Positions 48,601 through 60,129 are shown, numbered from the stretch's first letter. The stretch is 64,000 nt of DNA from Psococerastis gibbosa (GCA_963971405.1 OZ020488.1:23517089-23581088); one strand, 5' to 3'. Made by a program: numbers and translations. The notes: generated by a model from the sequence alone, not told the origin.

Positions 48601-49186
48601 AAGGGAGATGGAGCCTTTGAGATTCGGAAGTTAATTTCATCAATCACTTTGTTGATTGACCCTCAGATGTTCAGAGCCTCCTATTCACGAACAATCCAAT
48701 CCGGTCCTGGTCCAATCCAATTTAGTGGGTCACATTGGTATACCAAACTATATACTACCATACAATTTACAATAGACCTATTACGGTAACTAACCCTAAA
48801 AGCGCGAGTTATTATTATTATTAATTAATTTAAGAAAAGTTTTATTTATTTGATGGCGCCACCCCCGACAAGCGGAAGCTTTGGAGTGAAAGTACATTGC
48901 ATTTTCTTTTTTAATAATTTTATCATGTTTAATATATTCCCCTAGCTCGTGGAGTAACCATTTTGGAAAAAAAGAAAAGAAATAAGAAAATTAATGCAAG
49001 TAACTTACTATAAAATGGCAGTTTAACAACATAGTTCAAAATCGAAATACCTGAAACGTAAATCTCAATTGTACCGTACCTCTTTTTTAATTGAATTAAT
49101 TTAATATTTAATTATGTTCCATATTTATTTTACCGGTACTTAATTTGGCTGTATACCTGCGGGCCTACTATGTCATTTAGCATTAA
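45661..49186. other. noncoding, nothing firm
   Basis: 3.5 kb of AT-rich sequence with no frame over 60 codons of note and no recognised repeat. A possible 40-base exon at 48398-48437 is discussed under findings. Confidence 0.45.
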
Positions 49187-49194
49187 CTTATTCT

Positions 49195-49476
49195 CAGGCG
49201 CGGATCTAGAATGAGACCAAGGAGGGGGCTAAGATTAAATTTCGATTTTTTTTTTGAAAAATAGGGCAGAAATATTGTTTTTTTTTTAAACGCATTTTCT
49301 GAGCCATAAGGGTTCTATATTATAGGTAATTAATACAATTGAGCACAGGGGGGGGGGTCTCCCCTGTGAGACATAATAGGAAGAATAGGACTGACATAGT
49401 GGGGTTTTACGCACTTTGAGGACCCTAATGGGGGGGGGGGATATAGCCCCCATAGCCCCCCGCAGATCCGCGCCTG
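49195..49476. mobile_element. hAT-type MITE, 282 bp
   Basis: Terminal inverted repeat CAGGCGCGGATCT at 49195 pairs with AGATCCGCGCCTG ending at 49476 (13 bp, perfect). The flanks are an exact 8-bp direct repeat CTTATTCT, at 49187-49194 and 49477-49484. An 8-bp duplication with a CAGxGGCGGATC-type end identifies the hAT superfamily. Interior noncoding, with two poly-G runs of 10 and 11. Confidence 0.85.
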
Positions 49477-49484
49477 CTTATTCT

Positions 49485-50576
49485 TGCTTGAGGTGAAACA
49501 TGTAAATAAATACATTTTAGAATGGAAAGTCCTACTGGTATTAAAAAATGGTTTGTTTGCATTTTTAACCCCAAGACTTAGCCAAATTGTACATGTAAAT
49601 ACCTTACAGTACAGGTACGGTAGGTGGTGATATTATCACAAGCAATGCATTATTTAAACAGGAAATATATTGTCCTATACTATAATTAGTTTATAAAAGG
49701 TTACATCGCGTCTACAAACAATTTAATTTAATGTATCCGATTTAAAAAGAAAAAAACCTCTTCAATCGCCTCACTAAGTCACCTAAAAGATACATGTGTC
49801 AAGTTACGACACGTCTCCGACTGCAAGGTGTGTAGAGATTAGCTCGCACAAGTACAAGCAGTACCACCTTACCACCGAAGTCGCACCAGAATTCGACGCA
49901 GATAGTTATTCAATCCTGCGAGGTGTAGCAGTTAATTTTTCGACCTTAATATGAATGAAAACTATAAACAACCAGCAAAAAACTATAGAAATTTACATAC
50001 TGGGTAAATTGAAATGACCACACTGCTATTTTCATTCGCTAGTTACCTACTCAATGTTTGGATAAACACTGCCAAGACTTTTGCTTGAGTAATCATTCAA
50101 TAATGTATAATGCATGGGATGTATCTACATAAATTTCCATTTTTGAGTGCCAACTATTCTAATAAAATATAAAGCTCAGATGACCATTAACATTTGATAT
50201 GCATAGTAAAGTAAATAGCGTAATGGACATTCGGTTATGACTGTATAGTAGGGTAAATTTGCAAGAAAAACAGCCTGTTCCAGGAAAGTTACGTTGGCTC
50301 TACTTTTCAAAAATAGTCACTTGTGTTTTTTTGGGGTGCTGAATCCGATTCTGGCATTTTACACCGAAGTTTCGGGACAGAACTAAGCCAAGAATGCAAA
50401 AAGTGAAGAAAAAAAATTACGTCTCAGCGGTTTCCTCGCTGTAGCTCGGAAACTATCAACTCTTTCAGAATCCATTCCAAATTAAATACCATAACATAGC
50501 TTACTGCACTCACCTACAACCTCTTGAGGTTGCATTGAAAAGTGTCCTGTGGGTCGCAATGCGCAGACCACACCGT
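49485..50576. other. noncoding, nothing recognised
   Basis: AT-rich sequence between the hAT MITE and LINE end A. No gene or repeat recognised. Confidence 0.4.
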
Positions 50577-50900
50577 TTCCCATCCCTCCAACTATATAAT
50601 GACTTCCAGGTTCATCCATTGACACTACTTTACACAAGACAACTACTACTATACAGATACAAACGCAGCATGACGTTAGACGGCCAGACAGACTACACAC
50701 AACATGGACTAAACACAAGACTTGGAGTGGGCCGCAATCTCACAACTTTTGCCCCAAAAACATCCCTATTTCAAACATCACACATATATAGATCCATTTC
50801 CCCATACAACAGTCTTACAGAATCAATTAAACAACTAAACAATATTAAACTTTTCGATCGCACCATAAAAAAACTTATTTTCACCCAATTAGCCGAATAA
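50577..50900 (+). pseudogene. LINE 3' end A, C-terminal ORF
   Basis: A frame ending in TAA at 50898 reads FQVHPLTLLYTRQLLLYRYK, then HGLNTRLGVGR and SLFQTSHIYRSISPYNSL. This is the usual C-terminal tail of non-LTR ORF2 proteins (LLY..NLL.....THNYNTR...). The reverse transcriptase core is absent. Confidence 0.6.
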
Positions 50901-51101
50901 CAGCCTCAGTTTTTGCTCAAGCTGTTAATTTAATTTAAGCTATCTACTTTCATAAATTGTACAAACCTACCATTATTATTATTATTATTTTATCTTTCTG
51001 CTTCTTAATAATATTTTTTCTGTGATTTTTACATGATTTAAACATAAATTATTATAGTGTAACTAGTGGATTTAAATATTATTTGAATTGCAAACTGTTT
51101 A

Positions 51102-51199
51102 GGGGCCCATCACGGGCCTAGCCTAACGGGCCCCATATGTTAATTAATGTATTACGAAGGAAAATTTTTGAAATACATTTACTTTACTTTACTTTATTT
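51102..51199 (+). repeat. LINE end A 3'UTR: hairpin and TTTAC tail
   Basis: GGGGCCC at 51102-51108 pairs perfectly with GGGCCCC at 51128-51134 around a 19-nt loop. About 40 bases later comes a (TTTAC)n/TTTA tail at 51171-51195, typical of a LINE 3' end. It belongs to the ORF remnant just upstream. Confidence 0.5.
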
Positions 51200-51964
51200 T
51201 GTAAATTTAAATACGGTACATAATAAAACTACAATATATAAAAAGTATATATTTACCGTTATACAATAGTATTGTATTTTTATTTTATGAATTAGATTTG
51301 TTTTCAAAATATTTTACCCGACGTGGCTCGCAATAATATGACATTTTATTGGCTTATTACACTAGAAATTACACTGGAGCCATCTCGTTTATTGCATGCA
51401 GAATCTATATCTTGGCTACTAGTATAGCAACAGTACTACTACTCGTACAGCGTTACGTGTTGACAGTGTCATTAGTTAGTCATTTTAAAAAATTGTCAGA
51501 ACTGGTACGTGACTACATGCAGCACAAGTTGAATATAGAAATAAAACATTCGTAATACACAGTATAATAGTAAGTCTTATTACAGTATTCCTAAGTAAGA
51601 TTATGTTTTATCACTGATTATGAAGTTGACACGTGACTTTAAAAGGGTGTAAAGTGAGTGAAAAAGGTAGTCGCTGACCCAGCAACAGATGGTATGAATA
51701 CGAAGTTGTCTTTCTTCCCAGACCCTCGAGAGGACCTTTTGTTTTTGCACCTCAACATCGGCACTAGTTGTAATTCATTACGTAACTCAGCCCATTCCAT
51801 TTCTCTCCCATTAAAGTTCGTGGGTCGACAGGAGAGGGACAGGAGAGGGAGTCATAATATTTCCTATGCCATGATTCAGCCGTTTGTACGTGGTTATCCT
51901 CTTAAGACCGCTTTGCTAAACCAATCATTGAAGTTTAGCCACAATTGAAGTTCCATTGTTACGC

Positions 51965-52050
51965 AAAAACTGATGGGCTGGGGCCTGGGATCTCACAGCC
52001 TCCCGGTTTTCGCGACAGTTGCTCTATATCCATTGGGCTACCATTGCCAT
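51965..52050 (-). repeat. tRNA-like sequence
   Basis: On the minus strand: A-box-like TAGCCCAATGGATA, then AGAGCA, and a poor B box (TGTGAGATCCC). Stems are incomplete. Probably a decayed tRNA or SINE head. Confidence 0.3.
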
Positions 52051-52265
52051 ATCAGGAATTCTTCCCTACAAGTTTATTGAGGTACAAAAATAGATATTGT
52101 GGAGTATGAGGATCACTATTTATTAGCAAAAGTCGGAGAAGTCAAACCTGCCTAAGGGGTAAACTAGGCAGTAGGAACACTGGCTGGCAGTTTCGCATAT
52201 TGCGTGTGCATGGATTAATGTCAATCCACATGGCTTTTTCGGGTTTTTACTTAATATACACCTAA

Positions 52266-52551
52266 GGTGGCAATTCCACCGGCGAATTTACTTAATTTTT
52301 AATTTGAGATTAGTTGTTTGTTTTGTTTTAAGGAGACTATTATGTAGATACTTAACTTATCCATTATAAATTAAGTTATAATATGGTAGCAGACATCATT
52401 AATTAATAAGTATCTACCATATTATAACTTAATTTATAATAGATAAGTTAAGTACCTATCTAGATAATAGTCTACTTAATACAAACCAAACAAAACATCT
52501 CAAATCACTAATGAAGTAAAATCGCCGGTGGAATAGCTGCCTAAAGAAAAA
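52266..52551. mobile_element. palindromic MITE, Harbinger-like, 286 bp
   Basis: Arms of about 130 bp are inverted copies nearly to the centre, with ends GGTGGCAATTCCACCGGCG and GGCAGCTATTCCACCGGCG (reverse complement). Flanked by TAA at 52263-52265 and 52552-52554. The inner arms are AT-rich (AACTTAATTTATAAT and its complement). Confidence 0.75.
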
Positions 52552-52940
52552 CTGGATTGTAAGCTTGTATACAAACTGATTTTATTGACATTTATTTATT
52601 TTATTCAACAGGCCAAATCTCAGATACAATATATTCTTTAAAATTGTCACAAATAGCTGTCGACCACTGTCCTAGTTCCCCTCTTCTTGTAGGCTATTGT
52701 ATCATAGGTCTTCCTTCCACCAAAAAAATCAGCCGTATCTTATTTTGTACAGACACAAGCCAACTCATGCTTAACGCGTAACAGACAGAAGCATACCTAC
52801 TAAATTGGAATAATAACGATGCACAGTATTAAGACATGATCCAACATTCAGTGGTTGTCTCTAATACCCTTTCAGCCGTGTGGGATTATAACGGAAAAGA
52901 TCCGTAGTTTTTTTGTATTGGTAGTACTGGCCTTATTAGG

Positions 52941-53372
52941 AGTATAGGAGTATGGGATGGGGCTGCAACCACTCACTTATGTCCACTCCGCACAGCACAG
53001 AACTATGCACTTAAGACAATTACAAGAACACCCAGGCTGACACACTCAAACACAGTTTACAAATCCAGCAATATACTACCGCTGGAACTACTATACAATA
53101 AGCAACTACTTTCCTTTAATCAGAGGCATATAGCGCAAAAAATCGTTAGTCCGTCTGCCAATATCCGAAACACTAGATCTCATGCATACGAAACACTCCC
53201 ACTACCCTCATGGTCTCTTTCGCGCACATCAAACAGTCTGCTATATATGGCAATACCAGCCTTCAACATATACTCTAAGCACATCTATAATAAACCAGAA
53301 TACTATGTCAAAAACAGTCATAAGTCAAAAATAAGCCTATACATAACTAACAAATTGAAAACACTCATTTAA
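52941..53372 (+). pseudogene. LINE 3' end B, C-terminal ORF
   Basis: An open frame (no stops from about 52936 to TAA at 53370-53372) reads GVWDGAATTHLCPLRTAQNY, then THSNTVYKSSNILPLELLYN, NTRSHAYETLPLP and LLYMAIPAFNIYS. The YGI.VWG...L.PL...QN motif marks the region after the reverse transcriptase in non-LTR elements. 5' truncated; the remaining frame is unbroken, so it may be fairly young. Confidence 0.65.
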
Positions 53373-53484
53373 GACTTAACACTCACTTGTAAAACAATTA
53401 ACACAAAACACTAAATCGATATCTTTATACTGTCTATGTTTAAGTAATTTTAAGCTAGTAAGGCTGTAGCCTACCACTTAGATT

Positions 53485-53643
53485 GGGCGGCCATTACACT
53501 GAGGATTGTCAGTGTAGTAGCCGCCCAAGATAATGCGTGACCTTCATACGCCTCACGGTACGAGGGAGCGCAACAATTATTAAAAAACTGTATAAACATT
53601 AGATCGAGGTAAATACACGTTTATTTTATTATTATTATTATTA
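53485..53643 (+). repeat. LINE end B 3'UTR: long hairpin and ATT tail
   Basis: An 18-bp stem with two mismatches spans 53485-53526: GGGCGGCCATTACACTGA on the left and TCAGTGTAGTAGCCGCCC on the right, with a 6-nt loop. A (TTA)n stretch near 53625-53643 looks like the element's tail. Confidence 0.5.
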
Positions 53644-53649
53644 TTTATT

Positions 53650-54720
53650 TGCGGTATTTCTTAATATACAATTATAAAGGGCCACTTCCACTAGGTATAT
53701 AGTTTTTCCTATACTAAGTGGAGTGCGAGTGTCCTGAAGTCTACTGGTTTTAGTCAGAAATTTACTCATGGATCTACTTACGCTACATTGTGATTTACTG
53801 CACGTGTACAGCTAATTAATTAATGTGTCAGTTCAGACTAGCTGAAGATAGACTTGCCCTATAAATAGATAACTCATTAGAGCCCTCTCCGAAGCATGTA
53901 GCCTATTAACCCTGATAATGATCCGCATTTCGGAAATCACTACACTTTGTGATCCCAAGCAGTGGCGTTTATAAGGAGGGACTCCCGAAATGAGACAGAT
54001 GAAATTAACTAATGTGAGTTGTTGTAGCCTAGTGCATTTACCGGATCTAATAGCTGTTTAGGTCAAGAGTGGTACCTAAGCGGGTTGGTTGGTAGAATTC
54101 AACGTCGCCGACGGAAAGATATTGAAAACTACAGGCGATCTGGTCTTGCCCCACCAAAAAAAATATATATATATATATATGTATATATAGCCTACATCAC
54201 TGATTCCAATTGACTGCACCTCGTTACAAATGGCACCCCTTCTCTTTCCAATTCTTCCGTTAAACACATTCGAAAGCTAGATTCATTGTTAATTAAAATT
54301 AGTTGCAAGTACCTTGGTGCATGCATGATGAAGCCCCATTTAGAATTGTTCGAGAAGCCTAATTAATTGGGACGTGCGGGCGTCGCCTTCAGTTTTTTCA
54401 TAATTATACAATTTGAGTGTTTTAATTAAAATTTCTAAGCCTGGAAGAGGCAAAAGATTAGAATGTTCCACTTCACCTTGTTGATAATTTGAGAACTACT
54501 TTCTTTGGCGTTTTTTTAAAGTATGCCTACAGAATATTGTTTTCGTTGTTATTGTTATTGAGCATGGTATAGACCACTATTCAATAGATTGCAGTACTAT
54601 ATGGTACACAAGCATTAAACTAACTCAGGTTGAAGGTGCATGCCCACTTTAAGACGCTTTAAGAGTATACCGACCGCAAACATTGTAATTTAACACCCCT
54701 GAATCTTTAATTTTTGTTTT
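53650..54720. other. noncoding, nothing recognised
   Basis: AT-rich, with a (TA)n run at 54164-54180. CAGTGGCGTTTATAAGG at 53960 resembles a transposon end but has no partner. Confidence 0.4.
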
Positions 54721-54721
54721 C

Positions 54722-55652
54722 CAATTTATACGTAGTAAAAGGAAAGCTTTGCGATGGTCCAAATTTTCGATTCTGAGATTTCAACGGATTTACACGTTTT
54801 GAGGTCCCAGGAACCCAAATGTCTATCTGTCTGTCTGTCGCTCTGTCTGTCTGTCGCTCTGTCTGTCTGTCGCTCTGTCTGTCTGTCGCTCTGTCTGTCT
54901 GTCGCTCTGTCTGTCTCTCGCTCTGTCTGTCTGTAGCTCTGTCTGTCTGTCGCTCTGTCTGTCTGTCGCTCTGTCTGTCTGTTCATCAATTTCCGGGCAA
55001 ACTACTCGGTCGATTTTGATGAAATTTGGCATGTAGGTTCACAAAAATCATACCTTGAGGTCGTCTTTTTCATTTTGGGCTAACTCAATTTTTCTTCTCA
55101 AAAAACTCCAAAAAACTTAAAAAAAAAATTATTTCTCAAAAACGGCTCCAACGATTTCTTTTAAATTCACATATATTGTAGTCGTTATTAATGTTAACAC
55201 AATGCGGGGGGCCGCTTGTCCCTTGATAGTTTGCTTCTGGGGCTAAAAAAATAAAAATAACTAAATTTTAATGAAAAATGAGTAAAAAGCAATTTTTCTG
55301 CGAAATCTTTCTATCGACGATTTCTACCTTCAGGCATGTTTTAGGTGTTAAATTGAGTATCGAAACCGGACAGGTTGCTTTCCCAAAAAACTATTTGGTT
55401 TGTGCAAGAAAAAAATGTTTTTGAAAAAATGCATTGCGTGCACTGCCATTATTGCTGTGTGGTAATGTAATTAATGTCTGACCTATCTAGAATTTACTTC
55501 AGCTCCAGTGACGTCAGGTGGACACCCCCCCCCCCCCCCCGAGATGTCAGAAATTTAACTATAGGAGTATTATTTACCATGAAAGTACTCATTTTCTCTA
55601 TCTACTAATTGATAAATTGGAAAGCATATTCGAGTAAACTCGGACCGGTTCT
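54722..55652 (+). repeat. repeat R1, longest copy
   Basis: The fullest copy. It starts GGAAAGCTTTGCGATGG, passes the CTGT-rich microsatellite, then GGGCAAACTACTCGGTCGAT, GCTTGTCCCTTGATAGTTTG and poly-C (55525-55540), and ends AACTCGGACCGGTTCT. No ORF apart from microsatellite-derived frames. Class unknown; no TIRs were found. Confidence 0.7.
54821..54981 (+). repeat. CTGT/CGCT microsatellite
   Basis: About 160 bases of CTGTCTGTCTGTCGCT-type repeats, mostly a 16-base higher-order unit, with a few variants (CTCG, CTGTAG). Both strands are open in some frames (Cys-Leu-Ser-Val repeats), an artefact of the repeat. Confidence 0.9.
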
Positions 55653-56999
55653 TTTTTATTTAATTCACTACGCACTTTTTGAGAAATTTTCAATAATAGA
55701 CGACTGTTTCATAACATAGCACTAAGAGTTTTTAGTTTTGGTTTAGTTTTTTTTTTCTTAAAATTGATACGACAGAAATTAACCGTATTTTCAAAATCAT
55801 TAAAAAGCTACACCAATAATTAATAATTCCTTAATGCATGAAACTGCATAAAATTAATATTATTATTAATTACTAGTTTATTACCTACTTCATATTATTT
55901 ATCAAACGTTCAACGTCGAGACCATTTTAATTTACTTTAACTTAATATTGTATATTATTATATTTTTATTTCATTTTGGTTAAAACTATGTACGTATGTA
56001 CTGGTACCGTCAAACCGCCTATATTGGGTCAGAGAGTGTATTATGGGTCAGGGCGCTAAAATGTTTAAAAAAAATTATTCTAGAACCACCGACAAGCATC
56101 ATGGCGATGTTGATGTCTGTAAACACAGTACAATAACTAAAGTAAATAATTTAGGCAAAAGTGAGGCACTCCTATAATGCTAAGTTAGTTTATTTTAATT
56201 CCTAGTTAAATTTGAAATATTTGAATTCCAAAAACCCTGAAAAAACTTCAGTTGTAGGCAATTACTGAGAAAAGCTATCCATTTTGCCACTGATATTATT
56301 GAATAATGTTTATTTGGACATTTTCGAATAGTTTTAAGACTAACCTAAATGAGACGCGTAGCGCTTAACTGTGGTACACGAGGGAGGGCACTAGTTAAGA
56401 ATGGGTTCTTTCAGTGACCCAAATTACCCACCCTTAGAGTCCAAATTGGGTCAGTCTTTTTAATTTTTTATTCTTAGTGGGACCATTCTATTCGAAAAAC
56501 TAGACTCCTGCTAAATCTCGTGTGCGTGCTGCTATGTATTAACGTCGATAACTGTGAAATATTACAACAAACAATTTCAAGAGTTGAAAAATTCACTGAA
56601 AATTGACCCAATTTAGGCGGTTTTACGGTACTACATTAGTGATTAATGAAAGAATAAACGTGGAACATAACCTGTTTAGAAGGAACAGTGTTAGCCACAT
56701 GCAGCACCTGTTTATTCTATTTAAAATATTCATTTCATTTAGACCACTGCATTGCCAATTTCAGCAGCGCTGTGTGAGAGGTGACCAATGAATATTGAAT
56801 GGTAATTATTTGCGTTCTGCTTTGTGATTTTAAGTCAACCTAATTAGCGGCTTTTACCAATTTATTAATCACTGCAACTTTCGAATAGCAATATTGGATA
56901 TTAACAATATACGTATACACAGAATATACCATTCAGACGACATTTCCTACGAATTAGGTCGAGGTTAATTCTACAGTCTTGGTATGGAATACTGCACTG
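55653..56999. other. noncoding, nothing recognised
   Basis: AT-rich, no supported feature. Confidence 0.4.
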
Positions 57000-57127
57000 C
57001 CTTGCCATGCTTCGGAGGGCATGTACAGCAGGCGGCCCCGGGCCTTTCCAGTTGAGTGTAAGATAGGGATTTTTAGTCCTAACCTCGGCTGTTGGTTTGG
57101 TAATAGAACAAAGGTCATATCCATTTA
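57000..57127 (+). mobile_element. tRNA-derived SINE, copy 4, 5' truncated
   Basis: Only the body is present, from CCTTGCCATGCTTCGGAGGG to GGTTTGGTAATAGAACAAAG. The tRNA-like head is missing. Confidence 0.65.
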
Positions 57128-57668
57128 TAAAATTGGTCCACATGTTTATTTATTTTAATTTTCTTCATTTTGAAGCCTTAAAACCGTAAGACGCCTTGGA
57201 ATTCTTGTCTAACGTCAGCTATAGGAAAAAGCAAAAAGTTAAGCTTAGAATATGAGGAGTATCCGGTGGTTGTATAGCTCATTTGCCACTCTTGAGCTAT
57301 ATCGGCCATGAGAAAGGTTGCTGAAGAGCCCTCCAGCGTCGTTTTTCTCATCCCTGGCTGTGTAATATTGCTGTCGTTGCTCTTGACTTTATGTAGGGAG
57401 TTCCATACAATTACTGCAGCTTCTAGGAGAATTTCTCCCTATGCGTTTTGCGACAGTAGCATTTCCCGAAAACACTCAGCAGTATAATGTACGTTCTGGT
57501 GTACAATAGGTCAGATATGATAGTCAAGGCCGTAGGATATGGGGGGGGGTGGGGGTTCAGGGGGCTTAAACGTTTGTAGAAGATGCTAACCCACCCGCAA
57601 ATTTTTCCATTCTACGGCCATGATCCGTCTTTCTTGACAGTTGACAGCTTGCCTACCTTGTACTATAT

Positions 57669-57860
57669 CGGCTTCTGTGGCAAGGTGGTAGCGAACTTGT
57701 GCGAGTCTCTAGACACCTTGCTATCGGGGACCTGATGATGCATACGTACCTATTAGGTTACTTAGTGAGGCAACTGAAGAGGACTCAATCGGATAAAATC
57801 ATTAAATTGTTTGTATGCGCTTTTAGTTTTATAAATGCGTATTTGCTTAAAAAAAAGATT
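57669..57860 (+). repeat. dispersed repeat D3, copy 2
   Basis: Second copy of the 31.3 kb repeat, with the same 3' block CATTAAATTGTTTGTATGCG. Same orientation. Confidence 0.5.
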
Positions 57861-59802
57861 GTTCATTCAATAATATTTTCTACTTTCAATTTGTAAAACA
57901 AATACAAACTCGTAGGTAACTTTGTCAAGTAGCCTATAACTTAAATTTAATAAAGACCGTCGGTTTCTGCACTAAGCCAGCTTTACAGTGTAACCTCAGG
58001 CTGCACTATGAAGAAATTTTGAATTTTGAAAGAAAACTTGGTTTGTGTTGTTTGTTTGTGTTTCTTTGGAGTTTAATCTGATGATGGCCTAGTGCAGACA
58101 CTGGTCACCTTTATTAAATTTGTAGTATTACTTGACTAAGTTTTATTTACTTGTGCTACTGTGATAATATGTCCGGTAGCCAAATTTTTAATAACTTTCT
58201 GAGTTAATGAAATAAAAAATGAAAAGTATTTAATTTTGCAGTGCCAATTTTTTACGTAGCATAGGCCTATCCTCTTAACTTCTCAGTAAAGTCATAACAG
58301 GGCAACTTCTTTTTTTTCTATAAAAATGTTATTTTTACACAAGAATACAATACTGTGTACTGTAATACTGTATACATAATTGTCGTGCGAGCTTCCCTCG
58401 GAAATTTAGGTCACAGTATAATTGGAGTCCTTACGAGACATACTCGTACAGAAACGTACAAAAACGTCTGACAGCATTAAACGTTTTATTGGGTAAAATG
58501 TATTCTCAGCCTTTTCACTACTGCAGTAATAAAATAAGGAGAATCAGAGTTGTTGAGGTGGTACGTTTCAGATTTTCCTTTTCAAAAGGCTGAAAATTCA
58601 ACCTCCCCTTTCTCCAACCCACAAACGCAAATTTTTAATGAGAAAATAGGAAATCGATCTGTGAAGGTGAGTAAATCATGTCATAAGTGGATTATAAATA
58701 AAGTTCCCTCGACTCGATTTTTGGAATAGAACTTCTTTGGAATATTTGTCTCTAGTAAAAGTTTGACTTAACTAATGCGCCACTTTGGTTTTATAGGCAA
58801 TTTTATTGGAGATTGAATGCCGATCTTTGTTGGGTCGATACTCAATACCGTACGCATTTTCGTTTGGGATTTAATGCTTATTTTTCGTTATGGTATCAGT
58901 AAATTCCTCTGCATTGGTAAGTTTAATAGAAATCTTGCCATACACGTATCTAGCCTAACCTTAGGGTAGCCAGAGGCCCTGAATGTTTTTAGGGAGAGAC
59001 CTAGTACACTCCAATTGAAAAGGTGTAATTAAGGGCGGTTCCCACCATCGATTGATAAGTTTCTGCAAGGAATACATTTCAAAAGATGGAATTGATAGGT
59101 AAACTAAGTTTACAACATCCTAATGAATGTGGCGTATGCAAATTAATTATTGTTATCTTTAAAGTAAATTGTAATTGTAATAACAACGTACGTAACACAT
59201 AGACATGCGTAATTACAGTGGACAATGTATTTTAACCGGAATACTGAAAATGCGTATCATCGATTTTTTTTTTTAATTTCTGAAGTCAATCTCCACTTTG
59301 CCTGCCATGTCGCGACTACTAGGTTGAAAAATAAAATTTCTGTAGAGTTTCATTTGCCCAAAAGGACGCAATTTTATTTTTCGTCTTTGAAAAAAAAACA
59401 TTTCCTTCAAACTTTGAAGAAAGAAGAATAATTCATGGCACTTGGATGTTGTGATGAGTGAAAACTTTTTATAGGCTATGCGCCCATTCCTTCAGAAATT
59501 TCAGAGATAGAAGGACCTTTTGTTTCTGAAGAAGTATGGGGTGTTGTAGGTTGAAATGACTGCAGCCTATAGGCTGAATCTTATACTGCCTTATCAGCAC
59601 GTTCATCAGCTTCCTTCCGGTTGCCCCAAGGGGCATGGGCAGGTCCACCCTCTTAAGGAGAAACTCTTTGACACTTTGAGATCACTGATAAAACTAGCAG
59701 TCTCCACCCTGGAGGATTTATTGAGTTCATTTTAGCGTTGCAATGTCATGTGTTGGGTAAGTAAGTATAAACTTACAGATGTTAGGTACCTAGCTTCAGC
59801 CT
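57861..59802. other. noncoding, nothing recognised
   Basis: AT-rich. The short frame at 59225 is not recognised. A GC-richer stretch at 59600-59720 may be an old repeat. Confidence 0.4.
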
Positions 59803-60129
59803 TCAGCAACCCAATCACGGTGATTTAGTATTATTATAATACCGGGGTTTATTTATTAATGCCGCAGTAGTAAGGTGTCACGTGACGGTGCTAAAATATG
59901 GGCGGGAAATTAAAATTAATAAATTATTAGAATACAAGAGAATGGTTGCACTGCTTAATAATTTAAGGAAACACTAATAAACATTAAAATGTACAGGTAG
60001 AGCTTTGAAATATAATAAGAATTTTAATTATTGTGTCTAAATCTAAGGGACAAAAAATTGAATACTTACCAAAAATATTAATTTATCAATTTAAATTTCC
60101 CGCGCATGTTACACTCATTTGTTTAGAAC

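Noticed and set aside
51658..51948. 96-codon frame on the + strand
   Set aside because: No recognised domain; lies between LINE end A and the tRNA-like sequence, with no splice or start support.
54726..55032. Thr/Asp/Arg/Gln and Cys/Leu/Ser/Val repeat proteins on both strands
   Set aside because: Translation of the CTGT microsatellite in R1, not genes.
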